This document shows positions 5,773-14,588 of a stretch of 17,313 bases of DNA, piece after piece. Source of the stretch: Planctomycetota bacterium (GTDB lineage: Bacteria > Planctomycetota > Phycisphaerae > UBA1845). The stretch's first letter is position 1; each line of letters starts with the position of its first letter. The stretch spans positions 1-17,313 of the forward strand of contig JAJRUK010000308.1 of assembly GCA_024277835.1 (NCBI GenBank). Reading direction: 5' to 3'. Below the pieces are notes generated by a model. It searched no databases, was not told where the DNA came from, and worked only from the letters and a program-made list of their open reading frames with translations. Both the position numbers and the translations under genes were made by a program.

Positions 5773-7449
5773 TTAGTCGGTGAGGGTTGTGACGCGGAGG
5801 GCTTCTTCGAGTGTTGTGCTGCCGTTGCGGACCTTGGCCATCGTGTCGTCGCGGAGGGTGATCGCGCCATGTTCGAGTGCATATCGCTGCAACTGTTCGG
5901 TTGTTGCCTTTTCGATGACGAGGTTGGCGAGTCCTTGATCGAACGGGACGTATTCGAACACACCCGCTCTATCGTAATACCCGCTTCGCAGGCAGCGCGA
6001 GCAGCCGGCCCCTCGAAAGATTTCCACACCGGGTCGCTCGGGGGGGATGCCCATGATTTTTTTTTCGGCGAGGGTGGGTTCGTATGCGCGGCGGCAGTTC
6101 GTGCAGATCATTCGAACCAGCCGCTGGGCCATCGTTCCGATGAGCGCGCTCGCGACCAGGTAGGGTTCACAGCCCATGTCCAGTAGTCGCGTCACTGCAC
6201 CGACAGCGGTGTTGGTATGAAGCGTAGCGAAAACAAGGTGGCCCGTGAGCGATGCTTCGATGGCGAGTCGCGCGGTGGACTCATCGCGAATCTCGCCGAC
6301 CATAATGATGTCGGGATCGTGACGAAGAATGCTCCGCAGCGCCATCGAGAAAGAGACGCCGTATTCCTCATCGACCGCGACCTGATTGATTCCCGGCATT
6401 TCATATTCAACGGGGTCTTCGATCGTGATGATGTGTCGGTCGATGGTGTTGACCTGCTGAAGTGCGACGTAAAGCGTGGTCGTCTTGCCGCTGCCTGTTG
6501 GTCCGGTGATTAGTATGATTCCGTAGGGGCGATGAATCAACCGTTCAAACGCCTGCCTCAGTTCAATGCCCATGCCGAGTTTTTCGAGTGACAGCGCGGA
6601 CCTGTTCTGTGACAGTAATCGGAGCGTGATGCGTTCGCCGCGCGCGGTCGGGATGACCGCGACACGGACGTCGATATCTTGATCGAAGCTACGTTGCGTG
6701 AATCGTCCGTCTTGTGGTTTTCGCCTCTCGGTGATGTCGAGCGTGGCAAGCACCTTGATTCGGGAGACCAGTGCGGAGGCGACCTCAGAGGGGAACGCGC
6801 GTGCTTCGATGAGACGTCCGTCGATGCGCAGGCGGATGCGAACTCGATCCGCCTCTGGTTCGACGTGGATATCGCTCGCGCGGCGATCGACGGCTTCGTC
6901 GATGATGCTATCGAACTGCTCGACGATGTTGATACCGCTCCCTGCCGATTCGGTGACTCGCGCTGACGGCGGCGGGAGGGCGGTCATCCTTGCCCCCTTG
7001 GCCCGAGCCTCCGCATAGACCTCGTCGAGAACAGCACGAATCTGGAATCGTGGGCTGACTACGTACTGAATGGGGCGCTCGAACCGAGCCTGAATCGTCG
7101 AGCGAACTGCCGGGTCGATTGGGTCCGCGACGGCAGCGACAAGCTGCCCGGACACCTCGCCAAAGAGCAAGCACATACGTTGTCTGGCGATGTTTTCAGG
7201 AAGCGTCAGCACCCAGGCGTTGGTGGGTCGTCTTCGTGTGAGGTCGAGGAATCGCAAGCCGGACACGTCGGCATAGAGCTGTCCGACGTCCGCCTCGCTG
7301 ATGACGTCGTTTCGGATCAAGACTTCGATGAGCGGAACACCGTCGATCTCAGACTCTCGGCGATGATTGGCAAGTTGAACCGGCGGCAGCATACCGCCGC
7401 CGATGAGCTTGGACACGATCAGCTGTTCTGCTGCCTCGGCTGCGATCAT
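5773..7449 (-). CDS. GspE/PilB-family secretion or pilus assembly ATPase
   Basis: Hexameric cytoplasmic ATPase family that powers type II secretion or type IV pilus assembly. Counting from a possible ATG at 7461 (562 residues), an N-terminal MshEN/T2SSE_N-like region covers about 15-150. The motor carries Walker A GPTGSGKT (320-327), Asp box ITIEDPVEY (345-353), Walker B DIIMVGEIRD (384-393) and His box TGHLVFATLHTN (406-417). A zinc-binding tetracysteine is seen at Cys453/456 and Cys487/490, as in GspE and PilB rather than PilT. The ATG at 7447-7449 forms an ATGA overlap with the stop of the FHA-PP2C gene, so I prefer this start (558 residues); neither start has a strong ribosome site. No pilin, GspF or secretin gene is nearby, so secretion versus pilus cannot be decided. 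Its 3' end touches the 109-bp palindromic element. Confidence 0.9.
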   Translation of the reverse strand: MIAAEAAEQLIVSKLIGGGMLPPVQLANHRRESEIDGVPLIEVLIRNDVISEADVGQLYADVSGLRFLDLTRRRPTNAWVLTLPENIARQRMCLLFGEVSGQLVAAVADPIDPAVRSTIQARFERPIQYVVSPRFQIRAVLDEVYAEARAKGARMTALPPPSARVTESAGSGINIVEQFDSIIDEAVDRRASDIHVEPEADRVRIRLRIDGRLIEARAFPSEVASALVSRIKVLATLDITERRKPQDGRFTQRSFDQDIDVRVAVIPTARGERITLRLLSQNRSALSLEKLGMGIELRQAFERLIHRPYGIILITGPTGSGKTTTLYVALQQVNTIDRHIITIEDPVEYEMPGINQVAVDEEYGVSFSMALRSILRHDPDIIMVGEIRDESTARLAIEASLTGHLVFATLHTNTAVGAVTRLLDMGCEPYLVASALIGTMAQRLVRMICTNCRRAYEPTLAEKKIMGIPPERPGVEIFRGAGCSRCLRSGYYDRAGVFEYVPFDQGLANLVIEKATTEQLQRYALEHGAITLRDDTMAKVRNGSTTLEEALRVTTLTD

Positions 7450-9071
7450 GATGCGGCCCATCCACGCGCGACCACAAGAGCCGTCGCGTCATCGTCCGGG
7501 GTTGCGCCGGAAAGGTGAGTTGTCCACAGCTTTACGATACGCCCGAGAACATCGTCAGCAGACCCGAACGAGTCGCTGGCAAGCAGCGCGTCGTGAAGGC
7601 GATCACTACCGAGCGCCTCGCCGCCAGCGCCAGAAGCGTCCACCAGCCCGTCCGTGTATACGATTAACCGGAAAGCGTCTGGAAGATCGACGCGCGTGGC
7701 CTCGTAGACATACTCCGCATCGACCCCGAGTACGAGCGAGGTTTGATCCATTGTCAGCAGTCGTCCCGCTTTGAGCATCAGAAGCGGTGGTACCCCGCCC
7801 GCGTTGATATACGAAAGTTTTCCAACGGAGCTGTCGATCGCGATGTACAGCGTGGGTAGCACCTGATGTGAACTGGAATTGGCGACGATGGTGTTGATCG
7901 CATTGAACATGGACGCGGGGTCCATGACGGAATCCTCATCGACGCGAATGGCGGTTGAGACTGCACCGCGGATCATCGCGGCCTGTGCCAACCCGGTCAT
8001 GCCATGTCCGCCGCAATCCACGAGAAGAATTGCCAACTGCTGCTCGTCCACATGGTGAACCCAAACGAAGTCGCCGCGTCGGGCACGTCCGGGAAAGCGT
8101 TTTTCCGCCAGTTGGTACGAATCGCTCGACTTGGGCGTTTCGGAAAGGGCGTCTTGCACGCGGCGGATCGTCGTCATCCAGGCTGCACTTTCGCGCGCTG
8201 CCACGTTGGGCAAACTTCGAAGCGTACTGCCAAGCAAGCTTCCGATCTGTGCGCCGGCCGCGATCGCATAGGCGGTGCTCGATGTGGGGAAGGGTCTCTT
8301 ACCGCTGGGGCGATCCACGTACAGTATGCCGATGATCTCTCCGCGATCGGTGAGTGGAGCGACAACCCCTGTCACTGCATAGCCAAGCTTCTTGTCGATC
8401 TGCCGCGCCGATTGCGGATAGCAACCCGCGACCTGCTGGAGGATCGGAGCAAGGACAAAGGCTTCGCTGACAGGTGTGAGCGATCCGCCGGTCATCTGGG
8501 CGAGACCGCGATGGGCGATCGGTCGAAGTTCCATTTTCTTGTCGCCTCGAAGAGCGATGAACCCGCGTTCGGCGTTGAGGTCGAGAATGACGCGACCGAG
8601 TGCCGCAGACGCGACATCTTCAGCGCGTCCGGTCAGCGCTTGATCCGCGCCGACCTGAGCAACCCGCTCAAGCTGTCCAATGGTGAGTGAGACGGGTTGT
8701 TTGAATTTAACCCATTCTGCACCGGGCGGGTCGCCTTTCTCAGGCGTCAGGAAACGCATGTCGAGAACTTCCGAGACATTCGTCTCATCGACGAACTCGA
8801 AAATGCGGTCGCCGACGCGAAGAATGTCACCCGCGGTCAGGATCGTCTCGGAAATCTGCTCGCCATTGACGAAGCTCTTGTTGCTGCTACCCAGATCAAC
8901 CGCACGAAATCGTCCATCCGGCGTTAGCTCGATCCGGGCGTGCTCGCGCGAAATCATGTCAGACTCGACGCTTATCTGGCAAGTCTCTGCGCGACCGATC
9001 AGGATTTGACCGCTATCGAGCTTGTATGCGAGGCATTGTCCGTTGTCGTCCAGGTATCGAAGTGTGGCCAT
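7446..9071 (-). CDS. FHA-GAF-PP2C (SpoIIE-type) protein phosphatase
   Basis: 541 residues with three domains. FHA at about 2-95 has the phosphothreonine-binding signature GR (26-27) and SREH (41-44), then LGSSNKSFVNG. A GAF-like sensor covers about 135-285. A SpoIIE/PP2C serine/threonine phosphatase fills 300-541. Its metal-binding acidic residues are present: RGD (Asp334), DCGGHG (Asp352), YTDG (Asp474) and DDDATALVV (526-528). The fold should therefore be active, although the DxSGHG motif reads DCGGHG. No membrane segment is seen. The ATG at 9071 has a GAGG site 6 bases upstream; an in-frame TTG at 9089 is the weaker choice. Its TGA overlaps the ATG of the secretion ATPase, so the two are probably co-translated. 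A role in controlling that machine by protein phosphorylation is inferred from context only. Confidence 0.9.
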   Translation of the reverse strand: MATLRYLDDNGQCLAYKLDSGQILIGRAETCQISVESDMISREHARIELTPDGRFRAVDLGSSNKSFVNGEQISETILTAGDILRVGDRIFEFVDETNVSEVLDMRFLTPEKGDPPGAEWVKFKQPVSLTIGQLERVAQVGADQALTGRAEDVASAALGRVILDLNAERGFIALRGDKKMELRPIAHRGLAQMTGGSLTPVSEAFVLAPILQQVAGCYPQSARQIDKKLGYAVTGVVAPLTDRGEIIGILYVDRPSGKRPFPTSSTAYAIAAGAQIGSLLGSTLRSLPNVAARESAAWMTTIRRVQDALSETPKSSDSYQLAEKRFPGRARRGDFVWVHHVDEQQLAILLVDCGGHGMTGLAQAAMIRGAVSTAIRVDEDSVMDPASMFNAINTIVANSSSHQVLPTLYIAIDSSVGKLSYINAGGVPPLLMLKAGRLLTMDQTSLVLGVDAEYVYEATRVDLPDAFRLIVYTDGLVDASGAGGEALGSDRLHDALLASDSFGSADDVLGRIVKLWTTHLSGATPDDDATALVVARGWAAS

Positions 9072-9139
9072 GCCCGACCTCGTCTCCAATCTTGTTCGCC
9101 ATGGCGGTAGTGTGCGCGATGGCGTTTTCTCGTTGTTGG

Positions 9140-9688
9140 TTATTGTCTCAGTTCGACGGTTGTAATGAACGTGTCGCCGCTGATGTCAAAGGTAAACCCC
9201 ACGATCGCACCGCATAATCCCGTCGAGGTCGCTTCCAACCAGCGAGGTTCTCCGCGTCCGGTGGTTTCTCCGGTTTCATTATCGAGGAACTCGCCGCCCG
9301 CCGTCCCTACGATTAGATTTTCGTTGCACGGAATCTCAAGAACATCCGTCGAACCCGGAACAAGTAAGCCTGTCCCGGCAACACCCAGGCTCGCGGTGAC
9401 CGCGTTTTCTTCAATGAACAGCCCATCGGGGAGGTTCTCCGGTCGCGTCATGGTCGTATAAAATTCGACATCCACCGCGTCGGTCGTGGCGAGATTGCGG
9501 AAAGCGATCGTCACAAACTGATCTGCCGGTCGCGCGACTTCGCTGTCCGGTGCGGTCCCCGGGGTATCCGCAATGTCCGCAATGTCCGCGATATCATTGA
9601 GAAGTGAATCGCACCCGCCTGCGGCAATTACGATGATGCCCAAAAGGGCGACGGTGGTCTTCGATACGCTTTGCCAAGTTCTTTGCAT
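9140..9688 (-). CDS. Putative small secreted lipoprotein
   Basis: 182 residues of unknown family. The N-terminus is a typical lipoprotein signal: Lys10, a hydrophobic run TTVALLGIIVIAAGG and Cys26, although the -3 residue is Ala rather than Leu. After Cys26 comes a triple DIA repeat (32-40) and a Pro/Asp/Glu-rich linker. The rest is predicted beta-rich (QFVTIAFRNL, VDVEFYTTM, GDTFITTVEL) and carries two further cysteines, in EIPCNEN and TGLCGAIVG. The start is fixed by AAGGAGG (complement of 9699-9705), 10 bases before the ATG; an upstream frame extension lacks support. It lies 68 bases upstream of the FHA-PP2C gene on the same strand, so may head that operon. I do not recognise a function; an outer-surface or periplasmic protein is likely. 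Confidence 0.75.
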   Translation of the reverse strand: MQRTWQSVSKTTVALLGIIVIAAGGCDSLLNDIADIADIADTPGTAPDSEVARPADQFVTIAFRNLATTDAVDVEFYTTMTRPENLPDGLFIEENAVTASLGVAGTGLLVPGSTDVLEIPCNENLIVGTAGGEFLDNETGETTGRGEPRWLEATSTGLCGAIVGFTFDISGDTFITTVELRQ

Positions 9689-9876
9689 GGATGAGGAACC
9701 TCCTTGTGCGTGACAGGATGCCCGCATCGCGCTTTTTTTGCAAATGGGCGGATGTGTTCACGGTCGATCGCCAAGCAGGATCTGACCCCGCGCGTGACGA
9801 CGACGAGGGAGGTTTGGGCGAAATGGATGAAATAGGTGGCAGTAGGCAGGAATTGAGTTCTGCCGCGAGGATTCAA

Positions 9877-9904
9877 TTGACGCGTGACCGGGGGGGCATA
9901 TACT
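9877..9904 (+). promoter_or_regulatory. Near-consensus housekeeping-type promoter
   Basis: TTGACG (9877-9882), a 16-base spacer containing a run of seven Gs (9890-9896), then TATACT (9899-9904). The predicted transcript start is near 9911, about 387 bases upstream of nusA and with no credible coding region in between. Confidence 0.6.
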
Positions 9905-9910
9905 GGTGTT

Positions 9911-10236
9911 CGCTTGGGACATTCTGTCTGCGTGCTCGCGTTGAGTCGGAGACGGGGTGGGTCTGCGCATATCGTCTCGATTGAGGCTGGTATGCGGCGA
10001 ACCGATGTAGCGGGAGCGACTTCCGCTGCTTAAGGTGAAGCGTCTGGTGAAGTGATGACGAGATTCTCGCAACATGGTTAGGTCGTGCAAACAAAGAGGG
10101 TTGTTTGCGCCGAAGTCGACCTGCCGGCGGGTACTGTTTGGATCAAGCGGAGCGCGGTGATGCACTAAGATTGCCCCATCCAACGTCAAACGGTTTTTTG
10201 CCCGCGTGGGATCGCGTTTTGCGCCCACGCTTTTTT
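9911..10236 (+). ncRNA. Candidate structured RNA or long attenuated nusA leader
   Basis: The interval runs from a near-consensus promoter to an intrinsic terminator and lacks a believable reading frame. Several stems can be drawn. At 9966-9996, CGCATA/TATGCG continues through a small bulge into GTCTC/GAGGC. At 10007-10029 there is an 8-bp stem (GTAGCGGG with TCCGCTGC, two G-U pairs). At 10085-10110 a 10-bp stem has loop AGAGGG. The terminator stem is at 10204-10230. I looked for hallmarks of RNase P RNA, tmRNA, SRP RNA and tRNA and saw none. It is either a free small RNA of about 325 bases or a leader that controls read-through into nusA. Confidence 0.35.
10204..10236 (+). terminator. Intrinsic terminator upstream of nusA
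   Basis: GCGTGGG (10204-10210) pairs with CCCACGC (10224-10230) across a 13-base loop, followed directly by six Ts (10231-10236). It ends 61 bases before the nusA ATG. A second stem CGTCGT/ACGACG (10253-10258 with 10264-10269, loop ATTGA) lies between it and the start codon. It could end a separate RNA or act as an attenuator of the nusA operon. Confidence 0.65.
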
Positions 10237-10297
10237 GTAGACTAATGGTGCTCGTCGTATTGAACGACGGCAGCTTGGAAGGAACAGACGGAACGCG

Positions 10298-11749
10298 ATG
10301 AATACGGACCTGATCAGATTCATTGACTCGATCAGTCGAGACAAGGCGATCGATAAGGAAAGCGTCTTTGCTGACCTTGAGGCCGCCATTGTCTCCGCTG
10401 CGCGTAAGCACTTTGGGTGCGATGAAGAGGAGGAAGCTTCCGCCTCGATTGATCGGCAGACGGGTGTGATCGTTGCGACGGTCGCGGGGAAGCCCATCGA
10501 CATGCAGTCATTGGGGCGAATTGCCGCGCAGACCGCCAAGCAGGTCATGATTCAGCGCATTCGCGAGGATGAGCGAAACTCCATTTTTGACGAGTATTCG
10601 CAGCAGGTTGGGGCAGTCGTGACGGGGACGGTCACGCGATATGAAGGCGGCGGGCTGACCGTCAATCTCGGTCGTGTCGAAGCTTTTATGCCCCGCAGCG
10701 AGCAGATTCCAGGTCAGATGCATCATCCCGGCGAGCGGATACGCGGGATGATTCTCGACGTTCGCGAAGAAACGAATCAAGTGCGTATCGTCTTGACGCA
10801 AACACACCCGGACTACATTCGCAAGCTCTTTGAACTGGAAGTGCCAGAGGTCGCCGAGAAGGTGATCGAGGTTCGAGCGCTCGCTCGTGAGGCTGGCTAT
10901 CGTACGAAGATCGCGGTGTCATCCATTGACATGAAGGTCGATCCGGTCGGCGCGTGCGTCGGCGTTCGCGGTAGTCGCATTCGCAACATCGTGGACGAGC
11001 TTGGCGGCGAGAAGATTGATATTGTTCGGTGGAACGAGTCCTCGCAGGTACTCATCAGCAACGCGCTGAAACCGGCGGAGATCAAAGAGACGTTTCTGTG
11101 TTTTGAGTTGGGTCGCGCGACGGTCATCGTGGACGAGGATCAATTGTCTCTTGCCATTGGGAAGCGCGGGCAAAATGTTCGACTCGGTGCTCGCCTGACG
11201 GGTTGGGACATCGACATTCTTACGCCAGCGGATTATGACCGCAATATGGACGGGATGGAACGCGTCTTGAAGGTGATTGACGGCGTTGATGACGTTCTTC
11301 TCGACAAGCTTCTAGCGATGGGTGTGATCTCTGTCGGCGATGTGAAGTCGGTCGGTGCGGATCCGTTGATTAACGAACTTGGCGTCGAGGCGGAGCTTGC
11401 CAAGACGATGGTCGAAGCTGCCAACGCCGCCGCCGATGGGCTTGCAGCCGAGGCTGCCGAAGCGAAGAGGATCGAGCAGGAATCGCGCCAAGCGATGAAG
11501 GCCCAGCTCGAAGCGGGTGGTCCGTTGCCAGCGGCGGAAAGCACTGAGAGCACAGCCGTCGCTGAAGCTACGGCGCCTTCACCTGTCGAGGCTAGCCCTG
11601 CTGAGACACCAGCGGAATCGCCGGAGGCTGAAGCGGTTAACACGCCTGAGCCGGTCGTGGAAGTAGAAGTAGCAGAACCGGTCGTTGAGGGTGTCGGCGC
11701 GGAGAGTGAATCAATCAAGGACGAGGGGCTAGAAGAGCAACCCTCTTAA
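10298..11749 (+). CDS. nusA: Transcription termination/antitermination factor NusA
   Basis: RNA polymerase-associated factor in pausing, termination and antitermination. 483 residues. The N-terminal polymerase-binding domain is about 1-105, including DERNSIFDEYSQQVG (91-105). The S1 domain (about 106-170) has VVTGTVTRYEGGG. KH1 holds VGVRGSRIRNIV (221-232) and KH2 holds LAIGKRGQNVRLG (285-297). A helix-hairpin-helix-like segment at about 320-375 resembles the acidic-repeat modules of other NusA proteins. Residues from about 376 to the end form an Ala/Glu/Pro/Val-rich acidic tail, probably disordered. A purine-rich GGAAGGAA (10277-10284) lies a rather long 13 bases before the ATG. It is the first gene of the cluster; infB follows after 77 bases. 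The usual upstream partner rimP is absent. Confidence 0.96.
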   Translation: MNTDLIRFIDSISRDKAIDKESVFADLEAAIVSAARKHFGCDEEEEASASIDRQTGVIVATVAGKPIDMQSLGRIAAQTAKQVMIQRIREDERNSIFDEYSQQVGAVVTGTVTRYEGGGLTVNLGRVEAFMPRSEQIPGQMHHPGERIRGMILDVREETNQVRIVLTQTHPDYIRKLFELEVPEVAEKVIEVRALAREAGYRTKIAVSSIDMKVDPVGACVGVRGSRIRNIVDELGGEKIDIVRWNESSQVLISNALKPAEIKETFLCFELGRATVIVDEDQLSLAIGKRGQNVRLGARLTGWDIDILTPADYDRNMDGMERVLKVIDGVDDVLLDKLLAMGVISVGDVKSVGADPLINELGVEAELAKTMVEAANAAADGLAAEAAEAKRIEQESRQAMKAQLEAGGPLPAAESTESTAVAEATAPSPVEASPAETPAESPEAEAVNTPEPVVEVEVAEPVVEGVGAESESIKDEGLEEQPS

Positions 11750-11826
11750 GAATAGAAGCAAGTGTGCCTGATTGATCGGGCGCGAGCGAGAATGGCTGTC
11801 GCGACTGAGCGGCACGGAGATTGACG

Positions 11827-14502
11827 TTGGCTGAGAAATTGCGTGTTCACCTTCTTGCGAAGGAATTGAACGTCACCAGTAAGACAATTATCGAGAAGTG
11901 CAAAGCCGAGGGTATCGACACTGTGAAGAATCACATGTCGACGCTCAGCGCCGGGTTGCACGCGACGATTACTGAGTGGTTTAGTGAGGGTGAGCACGCG
12001 ACGGTGATGGAGACATCGAGTCGGGTTGATCTTGACAAGGTTCGCGTTAAACCCAAACGAAAAGTTGCTGTCAAGACGGAAGATGCCGATGTTGTCGAGA
12101 CGTCTGGCTCGACGGCAGTCGCGGAAATGCCTTCCGTCGCCGAAGAATCTGCCCCATCAACGACCATCGAAAGTCCATCGACCGATGAACCGGTTGTGGC
12201 GGCGGAGGCTGGCGACGGCGTCGTCGATACAACGGTCGCGCCAGTTGAGGTTGCTGAAGATTCTGCGGTGGATGACGCTGACGACACGGAGACCTTGGTC
12301 CCCGCTGCCGAAACGGCTGCACCTGCACCTGCATCGACTGAGGATGCTGAAGTTGTCGAACCGCCCGAAGAGCCGATCGAGCGCAAGCCCGTTGTTCCTG
12401 CCGGACCGCAAAATGTTCCTGCGGCGGCGAAGTTGGCCGGGCCTCGCGTCGTTCGGTACGAAGCTCCCGAGTATCATCCCGCGCCACCGCGCCGCGCGCC
12501 TCGCCCGCAGCAAGGCGGTCCGGGGCCTGCTCCTGGCGCTGCTCCCGAAGGTGACAAAGGCGGTCGTCGTCGCGGTCGTGGCGGCGGACGCGACAGTTCT
12601 CCTGGCGAACGTCGCGAGCGCGACTTGGCTGAGCGTCGGGAACGCCTCGCGGGGGCGACGGGTCGTCGAATTCATCGTCGTCGCGCAACCCAGCACGGTG
12701 GGGGAGGGGGGCAGCATTTCGACGTTGGCCCCAAGACCAACGCGACGGTGCATGAACCCATCCGAATGAAAGAATTCTGCTCTGAGACCGCGCTGAACTT
12801 TATGCAGCTAGTAAAGATCTTGCGCGACGAGCACGGTATTCTTGGCAACGTCAATATGACGCTGCCAACGGAGACGGCTCAGCTGCTCGCCCTTCACTTC
12901 GGGATTGAGCTTGAAGTCATTCCCGCCAAGACGATGCTCGACGAATTGGTCGAGGAGTATCAGAAGCGCGATCGCGAGAAACTGACCCCGCGTCCGCCCG
13001 TCGTGACGCTTCTGGGGCATGTCGATCACGGCAAGACAAGTTTGATGGATCGCATCCGAAAGACGCGCGTCGCCGCCGGCGAGGACGGCGGGATTACGCA
13101 GCACATCGGTTCGTATCATCTACAATCGGAACATGGCCCGGTGACCTTTCTGGATACCCCGGGTCACGAAGCGTTTACCGCGATGCGTCAGCGTGGAGCG
13201 CAGGTGACGGATGTGGTCGTGCTCGTGGTGGCTGCGGACGACGGGATCATGCCGCAGACGATCGAGGCGATCAACCACGCGAAAGCGGCGGAGGTTCCCG
13301 TTGTTGTCGCCCTGAACAAATGGGATCTGGGCGATCAGAATAAGCTGCGGATTTTCGGACAGCTTGCCGAGCACGGACTCACACCAAGCGGTGAGTGGGG
13401 CGGTGATACTGATGTCTTGCCCACCTCGGCGACGACTGGTGACGGTGTTACGGAGCTTGTCGATCACCTTGCGGATTTGGCTGACGTCTTAGAGTTAAAG
13501 GCCGACGCGACGCTCCCAGCCTATGCCACCGTCCTTGAAGCGGAGACAAAAGTCGGTGTGGGTTCGGTTGCACACATCTTGGTTGTTGAGGGCACGTTGC
13601 GTGTTGGCGACTTCGTCGTTTGCGGAAACGCAGCCGGCAAGGTTCGCGCGCTTCTTGATGATCGCGGCAACAAGATGAAAGAGGCTGGTCCGGGGATTCC
13701 TGCGGAAGTGTGGGGTCTCGACGACGTTCCGGCTTCTGGTGATAAGCTTTTTGCTGTCGCTGCGCTGACTCGGGCCAAGCAGATTGCCTCGGAGACCAAG
13801 CAGTATCGCCTCGATCAAAGTCGCGTGCAGTCACGAAAGGTGATGTCGCTCGAGCATATGTTCCAGCAGCGCACCAGCGACGAGGTGCCTGAGCTAAACG
13901 TTATTCTCAAGGCGGATGTCGATGGCAGTCTGACTGCGCTACGAGCGTCGCTGGGCGACATACCGTCGGACGAGGTTCGATTGGGCATTCGCCACGCGGG
14001 TGTTGGACCCGTCAACGACAGTGATATTCTCTTGGCGTCTACGTCGAAAGCGATCATCGTTGCGTTCCGGGTCGAGACCTCTGTGGGTGCTCGCAGGCTT
14101 GCCGAGCAGCATGGTGTCGATGTGCGTCCTTATCGCGTGATCTATGACGCCTGCGACGACATTCGCAAAGCGCTGTCCGGGCTACTGACTCCGGACGAAA
14201 AAATCGAAGGCCGCTCGGTCATCGACGTTCGGCAAATTTTCCGGATCACGAAGCTCGGGCCGGTGGCTGGTTCGTATGTCACAGACGGGTTGGTTGATCG
14301 GAATCATCTTGCGAAAGTCATCCGCGATGGCGTCGTCGTTCGCGAAGGATGCAAGATATCGTCGTTGCGTCACCTCAAGGAAGATGTGAAAACTGTTCGC
14401 GCCGGTATGGAATGCGGAGTTCGCCTTGAAGGGTTCGACGATATTCATGCGGGCGATCGAATTGAAACCTATGAGATTATTCAAATCGCGAGAAGTCTCT
14501 AG
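11827..14502 (+). CDS. infB: Translation initiation factor IF-2
   Basis: GTPase that places initiator tRNA on the ribosome. 891 residues from the TTG at 11827, chosen because GGAG (11816-11819) is 7 bases upstream and the product then begins (M)AEKLRVHLLAKEL; a TTG at 11821 is too close to that site. The N-terminal IF2_N module covers about 1-45. A long linker follows: Ala/Val/Glu-rich and acidic to about 190, proline-rich to about 240, then arginine/glycine-rich (GRRRGRGGGR and RRERDLAERRERL) to about 295. The GTPase domain has G1 GHVDHGKT (397-404), G2 GGITQHIG (421-428), G3 DTPGH (443-447), G4 NKWD (497-500) and G5 SATTG (534-538). Domains 2, 3 and the fMet-tRNA-binding C-terminus follow. 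NKWD instead of the more common NKID is within normal variation. Confidence 0.96.
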   Translation: MAEKLRVHLLAKELNVTSKTIIEKCKAEGIDTVKNHMSTLSAGLHATITEWFSEGEHATVMETSSRVDLDKVRVKPKRKVAVKTEDADVVETSGSTAVAEMPSVAEESAPSTTIESPSTDEPVVAAEAGDGVVDTTVAPVEVAEDSAVDDADDTETLVPAAETAAPAPASTEDAEVVEPPEEPIERKPVVPAGPQNVPAAAKLAGPRVVRYEAPEYHPAPPRRAPRPQQGGPGPAPGAAPEGDKGGRRRGRGGGRDSSPGERRERDLAERRERLAGATGRRIHRRRATQHGGGGGQHFDVGPKTNATVHEPIRMKEFCSETALNFMQLVKILRDEHGILGNVNMTLPTETAQLLALHFGIELEVIPAKTMLDELVEEYQKRDREKLTPRPPVVTLLGHVDHGKTSLMDRIRKTRVAAGEDGGITQHIGSYHLQSEHGPVTFLDTPGHEAFTAMRQRGAQVTDVVVLVVAADDGIMPQTIEAINHAKAAEVPVVVALNKWDLGDQNKLRIFGQLAEHGLTPSGEWGGDTDVLPTSATTGDGVTELVDHLADLADVLELKADATLPAYATVLEAETKVGVGSVAHILVVEGTLRVGDFVVCGNAAGKVRALLDDRGNKMKEAGPGIPAEVWGLDDVPASGDKLFAVAALTRAKQIASETKQYRLDQSRVQSRKVMSLEHMFQQRTSDEVPELNVILKADVDGSLTALRASLGDIPSDEVRLGIRHAGVGPVNDSDILLASTSKAIIVAFRVETSVGARRLAEQHGVDVRPYRVIYDACDDIRKALSGLLTPDEKIEGRSVIDVRQIFRITKLGPVAGSYVTDGLVDRNHLAKVIRDGVVVREGCKISSLRHLKEDVKTVRAGMECGVRLEGFDDIHAGDRIETYEIIQIARSL

Positions 14503-14504
14503 GT

Positions 14505-14528
14505 AGCGCGGCTTCTGTAGCCCGCGCT
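14505..14528 (+). other. Hairpin after infB
   Basis: AGCGCGG (14505-14511) pairs with CCGCGCT (14522-14528) over 7 bp with a 10-base loop, starting two bases after the infB stop. No T-run follows, so it looks more like an mRNA stability or processing element than a terminator. Confidence 0.4.
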
Positions 14529-14588
14529 GAATTGACACATTGGCAGATCGCCGCTGCGTCGGTTGAGTAAGTCGGGGAGAATAATACG

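Noticed and set aside
9691..9984. + strand open frame of 97 residues upstream of nusA
   Set aside because: No ribosome site, unlike any family I know, and it overlaps the ribosome site of the lipoprotein gene and the + strand promoter.
9911..10297. Hidden rimP gene or tRNA before nusA
   Set aside because: No frame with RimP-like sequence and no tRNA T-loop or acceptor pairing was seen in this stretch.
9758..10411. Minus-strand open frame of 217 residues across the gap before nusA
   Set aside because: Runs into the nusA start, has low-quality Arg/Ser/Pro-rich composition and no ribosome site; the terminator and promoter on the other strand explain the region better.
12071..12753. Antisense open frames over the IF-2 linker
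   Set aside because: They result from the low-complexity Ala/Glu and Arg/Gly codons of infB.
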